Below, piece after piece: positions 31,801 to 43,025 of a stretch of DNA of 64,000 bases. Both the position numbers and the translations under genes were made by a program. This DNA comes from Oscarella lobularis (Eukaryota > Porifera > Homoscleromorpha > Homosclerophorida > Oscarellidae). The notes under the pieces are model-generated. The model ran no database searches, had not been told where the DNA came from, and saw nothing but the letters and a program-made list of their open reading frames with translations. Location: NCBI RefSeq assembly GCF_947507565.1, contig NC_089180.1:2480001-2544000 (forward strand), in the 5' to 3' direction. Each line of letters begins with the position of its first letter. Position 1 is the stretch's first letter.

Positions 31801-31892
31801 ACGTCCGCCAATAGTCTTCTGTCCGAGGGAATATCATATATCCCATCAATATAATCATGCCAAAAAAAGCATTCATTTCCTAACACATTGAC

Positions 31893-32428
31893 TACCTACA
31901 GAAAACACATTCAGTAACTTCAATAGAAAACACATTGAGTACCTACAACAGAAAACACATTGAGTACCTTCAACAAAAAGACATTCAGTACCTTGAACAA
32001 AAAACACATTGAGTACCTTCAACAAAAAGACATTCAGTACCTTGAACAAAAAACACATTCAGTACCTTCAACAGAAAACACATTCAGTACCTTCAACAGA
32101 AAATATATTTAGTACATAAAACAGATTGAGTACTTACAACAGAAAACACATTGAGTACCTACAACAGAAAACACATTGAGTACCTACAACAGAAAAATAA
32201 TTGAGTAACTTCAACCTACAACAGAAAACACATTGAGTACCTTCAACAGATAACAGATTGAGTACCTACAACAGAAAACACATTCCGTACCTACAACAGA
32301 AAACTCATTCAGTACCTACAACAGAAAACACATTCAGTACCTACAACAGAAGACATATTGAGTAACTTCAACAGAAAACACATAGAGTACCTACAACAGA
32401 AAACACATTGAGTACCTATAACAGAAAA
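31893..32428. repeat. Tandem array, ~25-base unit
   Basis: About twenty-one units of AACAGAAAACACATTGAGTA CCTAC with variants (TTCAGTACCTTCAAC, AAAAAGACATTCAGT). The minus-strand frame over its left part is carried by the repeat. It ends at the edge of the RPA-like fragment. Confidence 0.9.
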
Positions 32429-32449
32429 TGCTTGAGCATTCTTCAGAAT

Positions 32450-32952
32450 CACTTTCTCCTCATCCAGACTTTCAATAGAAACGACGTCGCCAATATCATC
32501 AATATTTTAAATAGAGCAGCGATCCCGACAGGTTGACAAATGCTTCTTATTCATAAAGCTTCTGACCATTACGCCGGAAAGTCGATAACTCTTCATTTCT
32601 TCAACAGAACCAACCTCCGCCTCCCACAAGGACATCTTCAGACAAGCATCTTCATCAGCTTTCGCCCTTCCGATATACTTTTTGCTGCTGCGTCGACTCG
32701 AATGACCTTTCCCTCCACCGTCACACGAGAATTAATCGGAAGGTCGACGACATTGCGCAATAGCATCAACGGAACCTCGCCACTTTCTCCTCCGCCACTC
32801 TGACTCCCTTTTGCCTCTTTATCAGTAACTTTGAACTCCTTTGGCGACGACACGACTTCAGTGTCATCGGAGAGCAACAGTTCCATGTCTTTTGAAAACG
32901 AGTTCACCTTCCAAACGGACAGAGGGTCCTCTTTACCATACAGTACTAACAT
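32450..32952 (-). pseudogene. RPA-like OB-fold protein fragment
   Basis: The frame 32952-32638 ends VVDLPINSRVTVEGKVIRVD then EGRKLMKMLV. A second frame continues KMSLWEAEVGSVEEMKSYRL, SGVMVRSFMNKKHLST, a stop after DRCSI, and NIDDIGDVVSIESLDEEKVI. The layout (G-K-V-hydrophobic, LxLWE, VG..EEGKSYRLS..VR.F....LS) is that of replication protein A type OB folds, which bind single-stranded DNA. RPA-like genes are also carried by some Helitrons. A short deletion or frameshift between the frames removes the strand that usually reads ADxSG, and a stop truncates it. The tandem array borders it. Confidence 0.5.
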
Positions 32953-32959
32953 GTCCTTT

Positions 32960-34060
32960 AATCGGAAATGGCTAGAGAAATTTCCAACGAGGACGCATCA
33001 GCGTTCAAAACTCCGCCCTGTAGGCAAATGCATGCCTCTCAGCCGTCGCAGCAAACTCCGTTGTATCGACAATTATAGCTATCATAAGGTACACTCTAAT
33101 TTATGTCGGCAAAACCTTGTTTAGGATAACTTTTCCCGGACGTCGCATGCAGAAAATCTATTTAGCGTCTATCGCGTACCGCTGCAACAAATTTCGTCCG
33201 AAGAGATAGTTAAAGCCGGAAGAAGGGTAAAGACCGTTTGTCACGTGACGCTATAACCAGGTCTTTTCGAAGAGAATATGAAAAACCGAAAACCCAAAAA
33301 ACGCCTTTTAGGTCATGCCAAGTGCAACTTAGGTAAAAGGCAAGAAGAAACTGCTTTTCATCAGCAGACTCTGCTTTTTTGTTACCAGACAATGCAGTGC
33401 TGCTTCCTGTCGCTTTTGCTATGGCAAAAACGCAGCAATTCAAAAGTACGATTGAGCGCGAGATCGTAATCTTAAGGATTTGTTGCCCTGTTTATCGCGC
33501 GATGAGCGTTTCGTAGCATTTTTCGTCCTTTCGCTTCTTCGACTAAAGAGAGCAGATGTCGTTCAAAAAAAAGCCTGAAAAATTGAGTTCCTCAAAAGCC
33601 GGTAAGCTTCTACTTGCTTTTGAGAGGCATTTTTAGAATGTAAACAACAAACTAAAACTGAAACGACTAGCGCACGGTAGACGTTGCTAAAACAATATGC
33701 AGAGCGCTGTAACATTTGGTTGTACATTTAAGAAAATCCTACAAAATCGTTGTCTTTTGCATTCCGGACGCTTTAATAGTGCGTTTTCGGCTTGGAATAT
33801 TGCGAATTAAGAAAAGCGATTGTGGTCAGACAAGCAAAGCGGCTATTTCAATCAACCGGAAATTCTACGAGGCGCGATTCCATCTAAAGAGAAACGCCGA
33901 AAAACTCGTGAGTAGGACACGCACAAGGCCGCATACCTGACAACATTTGAAGAAGCAAAAGCGGGAGAGTGCCACTCCCCCAATTTTTTTTCACAAAACA
34001 ACAAAAACGACAATAAAAACAAGAGTTCAAATTTTTCAAGAAACCATATATACTAGTTAC
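32960..34060. other. No recognised gene
   Basis: Short frames only; none carries a motif I can support. No array or RNA gene seen. Confidence 0.4.
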
Positions 34061-34066
34061 ACGTGC

Positions 34067-34732
34067 CTAAGGCATTACCCCGATCAGTGGAGGTAAGTCA
34101 AACTCATCCAAAACTTGATAATCGCGAAATTGCTGTGAGAGGCAATCCAAATCGCTTTCTTTGACATCTGAAGGGAAACGTGCGGTAGGAGCCAATATCT
34201 CTGTGACTGTTGCTTTTTGCCTGTGTTGGAGAGAGAGGAATGTCAGGCTCTGTAAGACATTACTTTTCAGAATGAGAATTGATTTTTGCATGTATAGGGT
34301 GCAATTCATGTAGAAGTCAAGAAAATCTTGGAAAAAGCGATTGTACTTCTCCGGATTCGCATCAAGCTCTTCAGTAGCAGCATACTGCAGAGCCTTGAAC
34401 CCAACTTGCACCTCAGAAATAGACAGGATATTGTCAGATGACAAGTCAATGGCCACTACATCAGAAGTCGACGTGATGACGTTGGGTTTCACAAAACAGG
34501 ACAGCAGTTGACGGTGCAAGGTAGCAAGTAACTGTTGAATCACATGCACTAGTGGATGTTCAGCTTGTAGAACAGTATTGACTGTGTCAAACATTTCAAT
34601 CACTTGCTGTACAAACAGAAAGTAGAGCTTGGAATACGGATCTTTGAAAATCTTCACAAGCCGATTTTCGCGCTCTCCACCTTTCTGTGCAAGGTCTCCA
34701 AATTTGGATAAGAAATAAAACTTAAGTCCATC
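34067..34732 (-). CDS. hAT-like transposase-derived protein, terminal exon
   Basis: An open exon starts after the acceptor GCAATAG at 34733 and runs 221 codons to TAA. It reads DGLKFYFLSKFGDLAQK, RLVKIFKDPYSKLYFLFVQQ, ADLLS-type aliphatic helices, ILILKSNVLQSLTFLSLQHR, LAPTARFPSD and a final QQFRDYQVLDEFDLPP. I recognise this as the C-terminal half of a hAT-like protein family common in animals (KxFxxPxxKLYxxFLQ...; LKS..F..LP..R...; FLDYQL). No internal stop is present. The upstream exon(s) to the right are not identified. Function in the cell is unknown; the family derives from transposases. Confidence 0.55.
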   Translation of the reverse strand, partial: DGLKFYFLSKFGDLAQKGGERENRLVKIFKDPYSKLYFLFVQQVIEMFDTVNTVLQAEHPLVHVIQQLLATLHRQLLSCFVKPNVITSTSDVVAIDLSSDNILSISEVQVGFKALQYAATEELDANPEKYNRFFQDFLDFYMNCTLYMQKSILILKSNVLQSLTFLSLQHRQKATVTEILAPTARFPSDVKESDLDCLSQQFRDYQVLDEFDLPPLIGVMP

Positions 34733-34999
34733 CTATTGCTGCAAGGTTCTCTAGCTGTTTCATTTAATGTGCAAGACCATCAAGAGCGAACGCCATTTTT
34801 CTACTTTAACCCGCAAGAAGAGTATTCTATAGACCGGAAAAAAGCGATGATTTATATACACCCCACTAATTTTCCCTTCCGATTGGCTCGCAATCACGTG
34901 CTATCAATGAGCGAATGTCTTTAAAAGTCACTATTTCGATTTTGAACTTCCCAAATATTTTAGATACCGAGTAACTTAATTACGTCCATCGGTACTGAG

Positions 35000-36097
35000 A
35001 GAACGCACAGATCGACAAATAATGAATTAGGCTTGATTCGCACAAAGGGAGACATTCCTCTCTACTGGTTTAGCTCAATCACAACAGCCCATGAAGAGAC
35101 GCCTATGGGCGACAATTGGCTGGGCAGAGACGAAGAAGTGGGTCCTCCTCCTGTCTTTGCAATTGGCACTCACCAAGACGTCTTGGACAGCGAAAAAGAG
35201 AAGTTTCCGAATTCAGACTCAGTAAAAGAATGGCTGATGGACCAAGGCAAGTTACTGGAAGAAAGTTTAAGCGATAGCGACTTCAAAAAAACACATCGTC
35301 ATACCGAAACCCAAAAAAGACAAAAATTTCCACGAAATGACTCATTTCATCAAGAGAATTTTCCTAATAGACAATTCGGTTTCCGGTTCAGGTTCCCCGT
35401 GTAAATGCGTTGAAGAAATTCGAGAGCGAGTCGATCGCATGACGACGGCGTATTGGAAACAAGCGAAAAAGCAGCCTCTATTTTAAGTTTACCTTGAAAT
35501 TTTTCTGTTTTGGTGGAGCAAGGTCATGAAACTGTTGTGGCTAAAGTAGACGAAATAGTGATGCTCGCTCAGGATCCGACAATCTGCAATATTTTTAGTC
35601 GCGACGAAGTCCTCGTGGCCCTGAAACATCTTGCAAGCGTCGGAGTAATTCTCTATTACCCGGAAGTAAAAGATTTGAAACACGTCGTTTTGACGAAACC
35701 TACGTGGGTAATCAAAACTCTGTCAGCTTTTGCGACAGCGGTAAAGCCAGGACCGTTGATGGAGCCCCAGTCGGACTCTCTGACAAAGAAAGGAGTGATG
35801 ACTAATGACTTGATGATGTATCGTTTACAACAAATGCGCAAAGCCGACTGTAGTGATATGGCTACTGGCCTAAAAGGCACTTATAGGGAAAAAGTTGAAG
35901 CCGAAAACAGGCTAATTGTACGACTTCTAGAACTCCTTGACGTCATCACGCCTGTTGAAGGCCATAAGAATTTTTACGTTCCTTCAATGCTTAAAGCGCA
36001 GTTTCTGCATTCTATCACTTATTTGGAACGTCTTACTTCTTCAAACGTTGAATCACGATCTTGCGTTCTTCCGGCTAGCTTTTGCAGCTGTAAATGA
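35000..36097 (+). pseudogene. ROCO-family protein fragment (Roc end and COR domain)
   Basis: Three frames form one protein. Frame 1 (to about 35290) has IPLYWFSSITTAHEE and PPPVFAIGTHQDVLDSEKEK, the GTPase guanine-specificity THxD motif, then KEWLMDQGKLLEESLSDSDF. Frame 2 (35290-35490) has FIKRIFLIDNSVSGSGSPCK and CVEEIRERVDRMTTAYWKQA. Frame 3 (35510-36097) has VEQGHETVVAKVDEIVMLAQ, SVGVILYYPEVKDLKHVVLT, KPTWVIKTLSAFATAV and NFYVPSMLKAQF, a COR domain. ROCO proteins (LRRK, DAPK1, MASL1 type) couple a Ras-like GTPase to COR dimerisation. The frame breaks sit in an A-run near 35287 and T-runs near 35486 and 35503. G1/P-loop exons are not seen. It may be a pseudogene or may carry assembly errors. 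Confidence 0.65.
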
Positions 36098-36386
36098 GCT
36101 TCGACAAGAAACTGAAGCTGTATTCCAATAAGCTAACGCGGGTAAAAAAGCCTTAGCTAGCCCACGTAGGTCGAATTGCAGCGGCGCTTAAGAGACCCGA
36201 TTCGTGCATTAGAGATATAGCGTTAGAGATATATAGCAGAATATAGAGTCGTAACGGTCGCAGAAAAACCGGCCTATCAGCGAGCGGCACTGCGGGTTGA
36301 CAACACGCTGTAAAATGCCGTTAGAATATTGCAAGAAAAAGCATAATTTCATATGCGCTCATGTCTGAATACAAACGCCTAAACAA

Positions 36387-36416
36387 CCCGTTCGATGAAC
36401 GGGTAAATCAGCTAGT
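36387..36416 (+). mobile_element. Helitron-type 3' end (first)
   Basis: The hairpin CCCGTTCGATGAACGGG is followed after eight bases by CTAGT. A short GC-rich hairpin just before CTRRT is the signature of a Helitron 3' terminus. The body, left of it, has no recognised gene. Confidence 0.6.
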
Positions 36417-36779
36417 ACCTTTAAAGCCCAAACGACGCCATTGCCGATACGGGACCGAGCACCACGTGATCGCCCTCGATAATTTTACGGTGCCGTCGCG
36501 TTCCCCCCGTGACCTGCCGGGACCGCGCGGCGATGCCGGCGATGCCCCACCGCGAACGGGCGCCGTCGAACAGCCTGCACTAGCCCGTCGCTCGGCTTAC
36601 GCGCTCTTAGTATGCGTAGCTTCGAGCGTACGCCCGAGAAAGGCCCCGCCGAGAAAGGCCCCGCAAAGCGTCAGTGGGCGCCCGCTGGAGTATTTCAGCG
36701 ATGGTGCAGTGATCCCGGAAAATAAATTCCGTAGAATTGGTGTAAATGAAGTGATTGGCCTAGGCGTCCTTCATGTAGC

Positions 36780-38350
36780 CTCTACAGATCTAGCGAACGC
36801 CCGAAAAAAGCTTGCGGAGCGTTAGTACGTGGGCGCCGCAGTGAAGTCATCTCCGTCAGATTCCGGTAATGATAAATACCAGAAGTGATTAGCCTTCGTG
36901 GCCTCAAGCAAAAGCCGAAAAATGGCCACATACGCGCGGTAGCGGGCGCCGTAGTGGAATCATTCTCGGAAAATTCCGGTACTGATTAGGGAACGTGAAA
37001 AAATCTTAATCGCCAAATTTATTATTTTGTGAATATATTATAAGAGGGGTGATTAGCGGACGCGCCCTCAGTAGGCCTCAAGCGGGCGCACCACAATAGC
37101 CTGCGGAGCGTTAGTGGGCGCCGCAGTGAAGCCATTGCCGACAGATTTTGGTGATGTTAAAGAGACGTCGGAAAATCATATCTGTCAAGTTTATTCCGCT
37201 TTGAATAAATTGTAACAGACCTGATTAACCAAACCGCCCTTCACACCAGAAAAGGCCTAGGCGTCTTTCGTGTCCTCTTCTACAGATCTAGCGAACGCCC
37301 CAAAAGAACCTGCGGAGCGTTAGTACGCGGGCGCCGCCGTCAAATTCCGGTTATGATTAAAGGACGTCGGAGATTCATAACCGTCAAATTTATTTCGCTG
37401 CGAATAAATTATAACAGAAGTGATTGGCCGACGCGCCCTTCGCTGCCTCAATCAATCAAACGCCAGAAAATAGCCTCTAAAGCGGTAGCGGGCGCCTTAG
37501 TGGAATCAGTCCCGGCAAAGTCCAGTCATGATTACAGAGCGTAGAAAAATCTTTTTGTGAAATTTATTAGGTTTTAAATAAATTAGAACAGAGGTGTTAG
37601 CCGACACACCCTCAGTAAGCCTCAAGCGGACGCCCGACAATGGCCTGCATGCGGAGCGTTAGTGAGCGCCGAAGTGAAGCCATTGCCAAAGGATTTGGTG
37701 ATGATGAAAGGACGTCGGAAAATCATAACCGTCAAATTTATTCCGCTGCGAATAAATTATGACAGAAGTGGTTAGCCGACGCGTCCTTCGTGGCCTCAAG
37801 AAAACGCCAGAAAATGGCCTGTAACGCAGTAGTGGGCGCCGTAATGAAATCATTTCCGAAAAATTTCGGTACCGATTAATTAAGGAACGTGGAAAAATCA
37901 TATTCACAAAATTCATTGTTTTATAATTAACAGGGGTGATTAGCTAAGGCGCCCTCAGTTAGCCCCTCAAGCGGTCGCACGACAATGGCCTGTGCATGGA
38001 GCGTTAGTGAGCGCCGCAGTGAAGCCATTGCCGACAGATTTTGGTGATGGTAAAGGGACGTCGGAAAATAATATCTGTGAAATACATTCCGCTTTGAATA
38101 AATTGTAACAGAACTGATTAACCAAAGAGCCCTTTACACAAGAAAATGACCTGCGGAGCGTTAGTGGGCGCCGCAGTGGAATCATCACCGGCAAATTCCG
38201 GTAATGATAGAGTGACACTGGAAAATCTCATTTATTCGGTAGTAAAAAATTATAACAGTAAACGGATTTGGCCCATGCTTATTTCGTACGTAGCCTCTAT
38301 AGATCCAGCGGCCGCCCGAGAATGACCATTAGAGTTAGTGGGCGCGCAGT
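36780..38350. repeat. ~170-base tandem array inside a Helitron-like element
   Basis: About ten diverged copies recur at ~120-200 base steps, each with GCGGAGCGTTAGTGGGCGCC or a variant, then a CAGTGAAGCCATTGCCG-like block and GTGATG(G/A)T, then GACGTCGGAAAATCATA and an AATAAATTATAACAG segment. Such internal tandem repeats are common in non-autonomous Helitrons (DINE/HINE type). Frames across it are repeat-borne. Confidence 0.75.
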
Positions 38351-38582
38351 CAAATCACCGACGGCCGATTCCGGTGATGGAGAAGGGACCTCGGAAAACT
38401 CTGGTGAATAAATTATAACGTTTAAACTGACGTCGGTAAATTCCGTGTTTCAGATATCGAAACCTTAATTTACGAGTTCGATATTAAAATTATTTGATTT
38501 ATACACCAGTAACCATACCTTTGGCTCCAGGTATAATAACTTAATTAGCAGTGAAAGATTTGCCAGAAAATGAAAATTCCCT

Positions 38583-38613
38583 ACCCGTGCGAAGCACGGG
38601 TACAGCAGCTAGT
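38583..38613 (+). mobile_element. Helitron-type 3' end (second)
   Basis: ACCCGTGCGAAGCACGGGT forms a tight hairpin, and CTAGT closes the element seven bases later (ACAGCAG CTAGT). It closely resembles the end at 36416, and the tandem array between the two most likely belongs to the element ending here. TTGTTTAA follows as flanking sequence. Confidence 0.75.
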
Positions 38614-39020
38614 TGTTTAATAAAATTGTAGTCACGTGCATTAACGCACGCTATATGAGAGGAACACTGTGCTAATTGGAAAACAGTTCAAATTTGGCAA
38701 AGTATGTTATACACATTTTTCGACTGGTAAAGTAGTGAATTGTAAACAGAGACTCCGAAAAGCATTATCTTACGATTTCTAGAAACAATTTAAAGAAGGA
38801 CATCTCATTTTTTCCTCTCAAAATTTGAGAAATATCGAAAAACTGTGTTATTGTACAGAACTACAAAAAATTTCTGACAAATATTCCCAAATCTGTAGGC
38901 GGTTTTCTACATCAGGCCGTTGTGAAGAAAAACTCTTAAATGAGAGAAAGAAAGCATTGGACTACAGAATACAACAGTCACTGAAGACAATCAGCTTAAT
39001 GCTAAGTGCTACGCTTCCCC
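38614..39020. other. No recognised gene
   Basis: A plus frame at 38825-39088 is Lys-rich with no motif I can name. Otherwise unassigned AT-rich sequence. Confidence 0.4.
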
Positions 39021-39025
39021 CAAAT

Positions 39026-39944
39026 TCAAACTTCCCGCCAAGAAAAGAAGCTTATGGTGGCCCGCACTGTAGCACTTTTGTTAACTAAGAACTTCTTCTC
39101 TCCGAAAAAAAGAAATGTCTCAGAACTAAGAAGAACAACTAGAAAATAAAAAGGTAACCTATGAATGTGTTTACTCAATGCACGACTCATGCTCTTCTGT
39201 TCGTAGTTCTCATCGACGTCGTAATCAGCGTCGTCATCGTCCCCACGGTCTTCCTCGCTGAAGTCGTCTATTTCAAGGCCAGAATTCATTTCTTTCCATA
39301 TGTGCCTGCGATCCGTACGCCCAAGGTCACACTACACACCAACGCTAGACGTAACACAAACAAATTTCGTGCCTGAAAAGAACTAAAATTAAAACTGATA
39401 GAACTAACCGGTCGACGTAACACTGATTTGGCAGGTCTGCAAAGTTTTGTTACGCTCTTCGTACTCCGGTGATGTGTCATCTGGTTCATTGCAACGACTT
39501 TTAGTGGTCGGAGAAAGCTCGTTAAGTATTGATGTAATTATCTAAAGTTCAGTTTTTAATCCGGTAATTAACCGAGGCGCTGTACCTCTTACGCGGGCGC
39601 GTTCACGTTTCAGTACATTTTCTCTCGCAGTCGAAGAAAGGGCCTTTTGAAAATCGAAGGAAGTGCTCCTTCCCTTAATCGTAGTGATTTCCTTGGTACT
39701 CCAAGAGCGATTGCGAGGGTTCGAAGCAATCCGCAGCGAAGTGAGCGCTACAGAGTCGACTGTGCTCGGTCGGACGTTTCCAACCATCTCTCGTCCGTTT
39801 GACCTGTTTTGTCGATTTCGCTAAAGGACTTGCGTCTTTTGGGAAGCGAAATAAGGTGATTCCAGGGCCGGCTTCGTTGCTACACCCGAAAGCGACGCAT
39901 TGATACATAATAGCAGTGATATACGGGTTGGTGACTGAAAACAA
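39026..39944 (-). pseudogene. THAP-domain protein remnant with intron (copy B)
   Basis: The first exon (ATG at 39908, MYQCVAFGCSNEAGPG) holds a full THAP domain: C-x4-C, FRFPKD, W, CSAHFAADCFEPS. Another frame then reads LREGALPSIFKRP, the usual link after a THAP domain, so a one-base shift lies near 39680, with another near 39620. A later exon (about 39489-39409) reads EPDDTSPEYEERNKTLQTCQ. Across a 36-base intron it joins TKFVCVTSSVGV, a TAG, CDLGRTDRRHIWKEM, and an acidic tail. THAP domains bind DNA through a C2CH zinc site and head P-like transposases and host regulators. The zinc ligands are intact, but the frame is broken at least three times. Confidence 0.7.
39373..39408 (-). other. 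36-base intron in the THAP gene
   Basis: GTTAGTTCT donor and TTCTTTTCAG acceptor on the minus strand. Joining keeps ...SVTSTG in frame with TKFVCVTS. Confidence 0.7.
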
Positions 39945-41160
39945 ACTGGAACCTCCGATGACGTTCTAGGTCCAGGAGGGGGTGCGGCCAGCCTACACTT
40001 TTCGATCGCGATTTGCGGCTTATCTACGCGTCGTACAAAAGCGAAAGTAGACAGAACTTTTATTGTAGGTACTAATGTTTGAAATAATGGTAGCTTTTTA
40101 TTCTATGTTAGTTAGCCTCTAATAAAAGCTACGCAATACATGCCTGTGCACAGTGTCGTGTTGCTTCTCCGTATTTCTAGGCTCCAAGTTGTCTGATGCC
40201 TTTTTTGCTTTCCTGCGTATTAATATATAGAGTATTCCTTTACTTCTTAATATAATTAATTAAGACCGTTGTGTCTAGTTGGAGGTATTTACTATTGTTC
40301 TTTTATAGAGTTTTAGACGTCCTATGGCTAGAAGGTTGTTTTTGAAGACTTTCTGTCGCTGGTAGACTGGTGTAGCCAGATCACGTCTTTAGTAAGTCCT
40401 ACTAGGGTCCCCTTTTGAGGCCTGTTTTATTTATATGGCATTTAAATTGTTCTTTTTTGACTTGTTAACTTGAGAGCTTTTTCACAAGCCGGAGAAAACT
40501 TTCAAATAAAATTGCCCATGATGACATGTCAAAAGAAGAGCTTCTTAAACTTTGGTAGGGCTTTTCCTATTTTACAAAGCATTTTGGTTCTAGGAAATGA
40601 CTCGTTGCTGCATCCGTGGCATCAAGCTGGTGAAGGCCCAATGACACATCATCTGGAGAATGGGAAGTCAGCGGGCTTACAACGCCCAACTTTGTCGCCA
40701 TGACGGCAGCAGGATTATGGTTCCCAGTACTGGGGTTCCAGCTTCTATGTGGCCAAGAATACAGTATCACTTTGTTTAATCTCTTACGCCTGAATTAAGC
40801 AGATAACAAGTCTATTTCTTTGGTCGACCAACTCTAGGATTATATATCATCAGAGAAGGAAAACCCGTCTGTAGACGGCAAACGCCGCGTCCGGGAAGAC
40901 TGGAGCGCCGAAGTACATTGCGGTACATCGAAGAAGGCGCGCGAGCGACGGCCGGCGGCCCCCCTGGGGCGACCTGTCACACACGAGGTCAGCGCCCATA
41001 TGTTTTATGATGCGTCAGTTTCTCCATATTTTTTACTAAGATCATCCATCCGAATTCAAACAGGAATGCCGCCTCAAATTGAAGGAGAAAACCGAAAGGT
41101 CAAATGACTCTCTTACAGTTCACTTGGATATTCAACACGAAGAAGGAAAAATGAGAGGTG
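39945..41160. other. No recognised gene
   Basis: Short frames only. A GC-rich patch at 40860-40990 has no motif I recognise. The hAT remnant starts at about 41170. Confidence 0.4.
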
Positions 41161-41169
41161 GTATTTTAC

Positions 41170-41757
41170 CCAAAGGTCAAGAAGGATATCGCGACATCGA
41201 CATTCGGTAAATCTACGCGATCGTGTCAAGGGTCGTATTTCGAAAAGTGGCCTTGGCTGACTCACGTCGTTGCACAAGACGTCGTTTTCTTTCACTTGTG
41301 CGTGAAGACGTTAAAAGCAAAGAAAATGACTTGCAAGCAGGGGATAATTCGTCTTTTGTGCAAACTGGGTTTTCCTACGCCACAATTTCTTTTAAAAACA
41401 CGAGTCGTTGGCAAGCCTGTATCACTTCTGTTTATCCTTGATCCTACCGCGATGTGGGGGAATTGCTTTCTTCCACGAAAAAAGGAAAACCGGCGATGTC
41501 TTCTAAAGATTTTGGCTCGCCTCAAGGAATCCGCAAGATTAAGAGCGATGAAGATTCCAATTTTATTCTGCTGTTGAAATTGGACATTGAGGAAGATGCA
41601 AAAATTTAGCGACTGGCTGGATAAGAAAGAAAACAAGTACGTTTCTCATGACATTCAGAATGAGCTGCTAAAGACGATGGCGTTATCCATCTTGCGAGAA
41701 TTAGCAGATAGTGTTCGTCAGTCAACATTTTACACAATCATGTGCAAGAGAATGAAC
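41170..41757 (+). pseudogene. hAT transposase fragment (copy C)
   Basis: Frame 1 reads TFGKSTRSCQGSYFEKWPWL, THVVAQDVVFFHLCVKTLKA and KKMTCKQG, a TTF-type zinc finger block, then FLPRKKENRRCLLKILARLK. Two shifts later a third frame reads KSDEDSNFILLLKLDIEEDA, then KFSDWLDKKENKYVSHDIQN, ELLKTMALSILRELADSVRQ and STFYTIM. It matches copy E at 60.4-61.1 kb almost word for word, so both descend from one hAT subfamily. The core DDE residues and the C-terminal dimerisation domain are absent. Confidence 0.75.
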
Positions 41758-42089
41758 TGACTCGCCATACTGGATGTCGTACTCCTATGCATCTCGTCGT
41801 TTCTACGTTCTCATTATTTGTCTCCCTCATTTCTGTTTGTGATCACCCAGAGACTCTCACCTACATACATGCTTAAAAGCGTTAAAAGAAAAAGTGAGAA
41901 TCAATACGTGCAATACTTGTAGCTCGACTGTGACAGAAGAAACTATGCAGAGTAAGTTGCGTACTTTTCTGAAGAGTTAATTTACCTTATTTCACGCTTT
42001 TTCTCTTCAAGCAGCAAATGAGGACGGTAATTCACTAGAATTCTGTTTCTTGTAAAGCAAATATTATTAATTAATTTCTGTTTACTAGA

Positions 42090-42730
42090 CAACCGCATTG
42101 AAAAAATGGTGCAAACAGCCGAGTCCAGAGTAGTCATAAAGGTAGAAGAAACAGAGATCACGTTAGTGGAAAAAATTAATGGACAGAAAATATCAGAGCA
42201 GCCAGAACAAGGAAATGAAGGCAATCTGGCTGAGTGCGGTACTTGGCTCTAGAAGGGGCAACACTCCATTGATGTTAGCCTGTGAATCAGGACTTTTATC
42301 AACTGTGAAGTGTCTCGTAGCGAGAGGCTGTTCTTTGACGACGGTGAGTTTTCTATTTCTCATGTGTTAAGCGCATCGGGGATTCTATTTATAGAATGGC
42401 AAGTCACTGTTGTGTATTGCTTGTGAAAACGGACATGAGCACGTAGCGGAGTATTTGCTTAATTTGAACATTGATTGGTATCAATTAGATGAGGTAAATA
42501 GATATCGATTTTGTACCTAAAATGAACGTCTCGTAATTCTAATTCTATAGATCACTAGACTGCATTGAAAATCTATGCAGGGCGTAGATGTTAATTAATT
42601 AATTAATTAATGAAGAGGTCATATTTTTTCTTGCGCTGTAATTGCTAAAAACGCCTCATATCATTATGTATTGGTTTTTCCGCGTAGATTTCAAGGAGGG
42701 CTGAAAATGACGGACACTGAAATCAAGCCA
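42090..42730 (+). CDS. Ankyrin-repeat gene fragment, several exons
   Basis: Exon a (about 42253-42343) reads GNTPLMLACESGLLSTVKCL then VARGCSLTT. After a 51-base GTGAGT...TTTATAG intron, exon b (42395-42493) reads NGKSLLCIACENGHEHVAEY then LLNLNIDWYQLDE, ending at a GTAAAT donor. Both are ankyrin units (G-TPL-LAC--G-----V--L), which mediate protein contacts. An earlier open stretch (42090-42242) reads KVEEETE-type charged residues (EITLVEKINGQKISEQPEQ) but ends in a stop before exon a, so a splice or a frameshift is needed. A last exon from 42688 would add ISRRAENDGH and a stop. No other domain is visible. It may be a host gene. Confidence 0.6.
42344..42394 (+). other. 51-base intron in the ankyrin gene
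   Basis: Donor ACGACG|GTGAGT and acceptor CTATTTATAG|AATGGC. It splits two ankyrin repeats at a codon boundary. Confidence 0.75.
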
Positions 42731-43025
42731 GGTAAGGAGGACCAGACGGTTGTTGGATGATCTGTCTTTTAATACTATCTGTAGACTATCAATTTTACCA
42801 AAAGACAATCAGGTAGATTTTTTCTCTCGATTCTACATGAATGGATGCAAAATTAGCATATCAGTGGGGTGACGGGCCCAGGGGCATTGAGCTTTACTGG
42901 AAACTTATACTGTTCACATCAAATTAATTGTATTATTGGTGGGAAGAGTGTATAAACATTCTAAAACCACTCTTTAATTTTGAGGGAGCCTTAGACGGCA
43001 AAACTGACGAAACGTGTAAGTCAGA

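Noticed and set aside
31873..32058. Minus frame with repeated LNVFxVxGT units
   Set aside because: Translation of the 25-base tandem array.
36361..36825. 154-codon plus frame from ATG
   Set aside because: Starts inside the Helitron 3' hairpin region and runs into the GC-rich tandem repeat; no domain seen.
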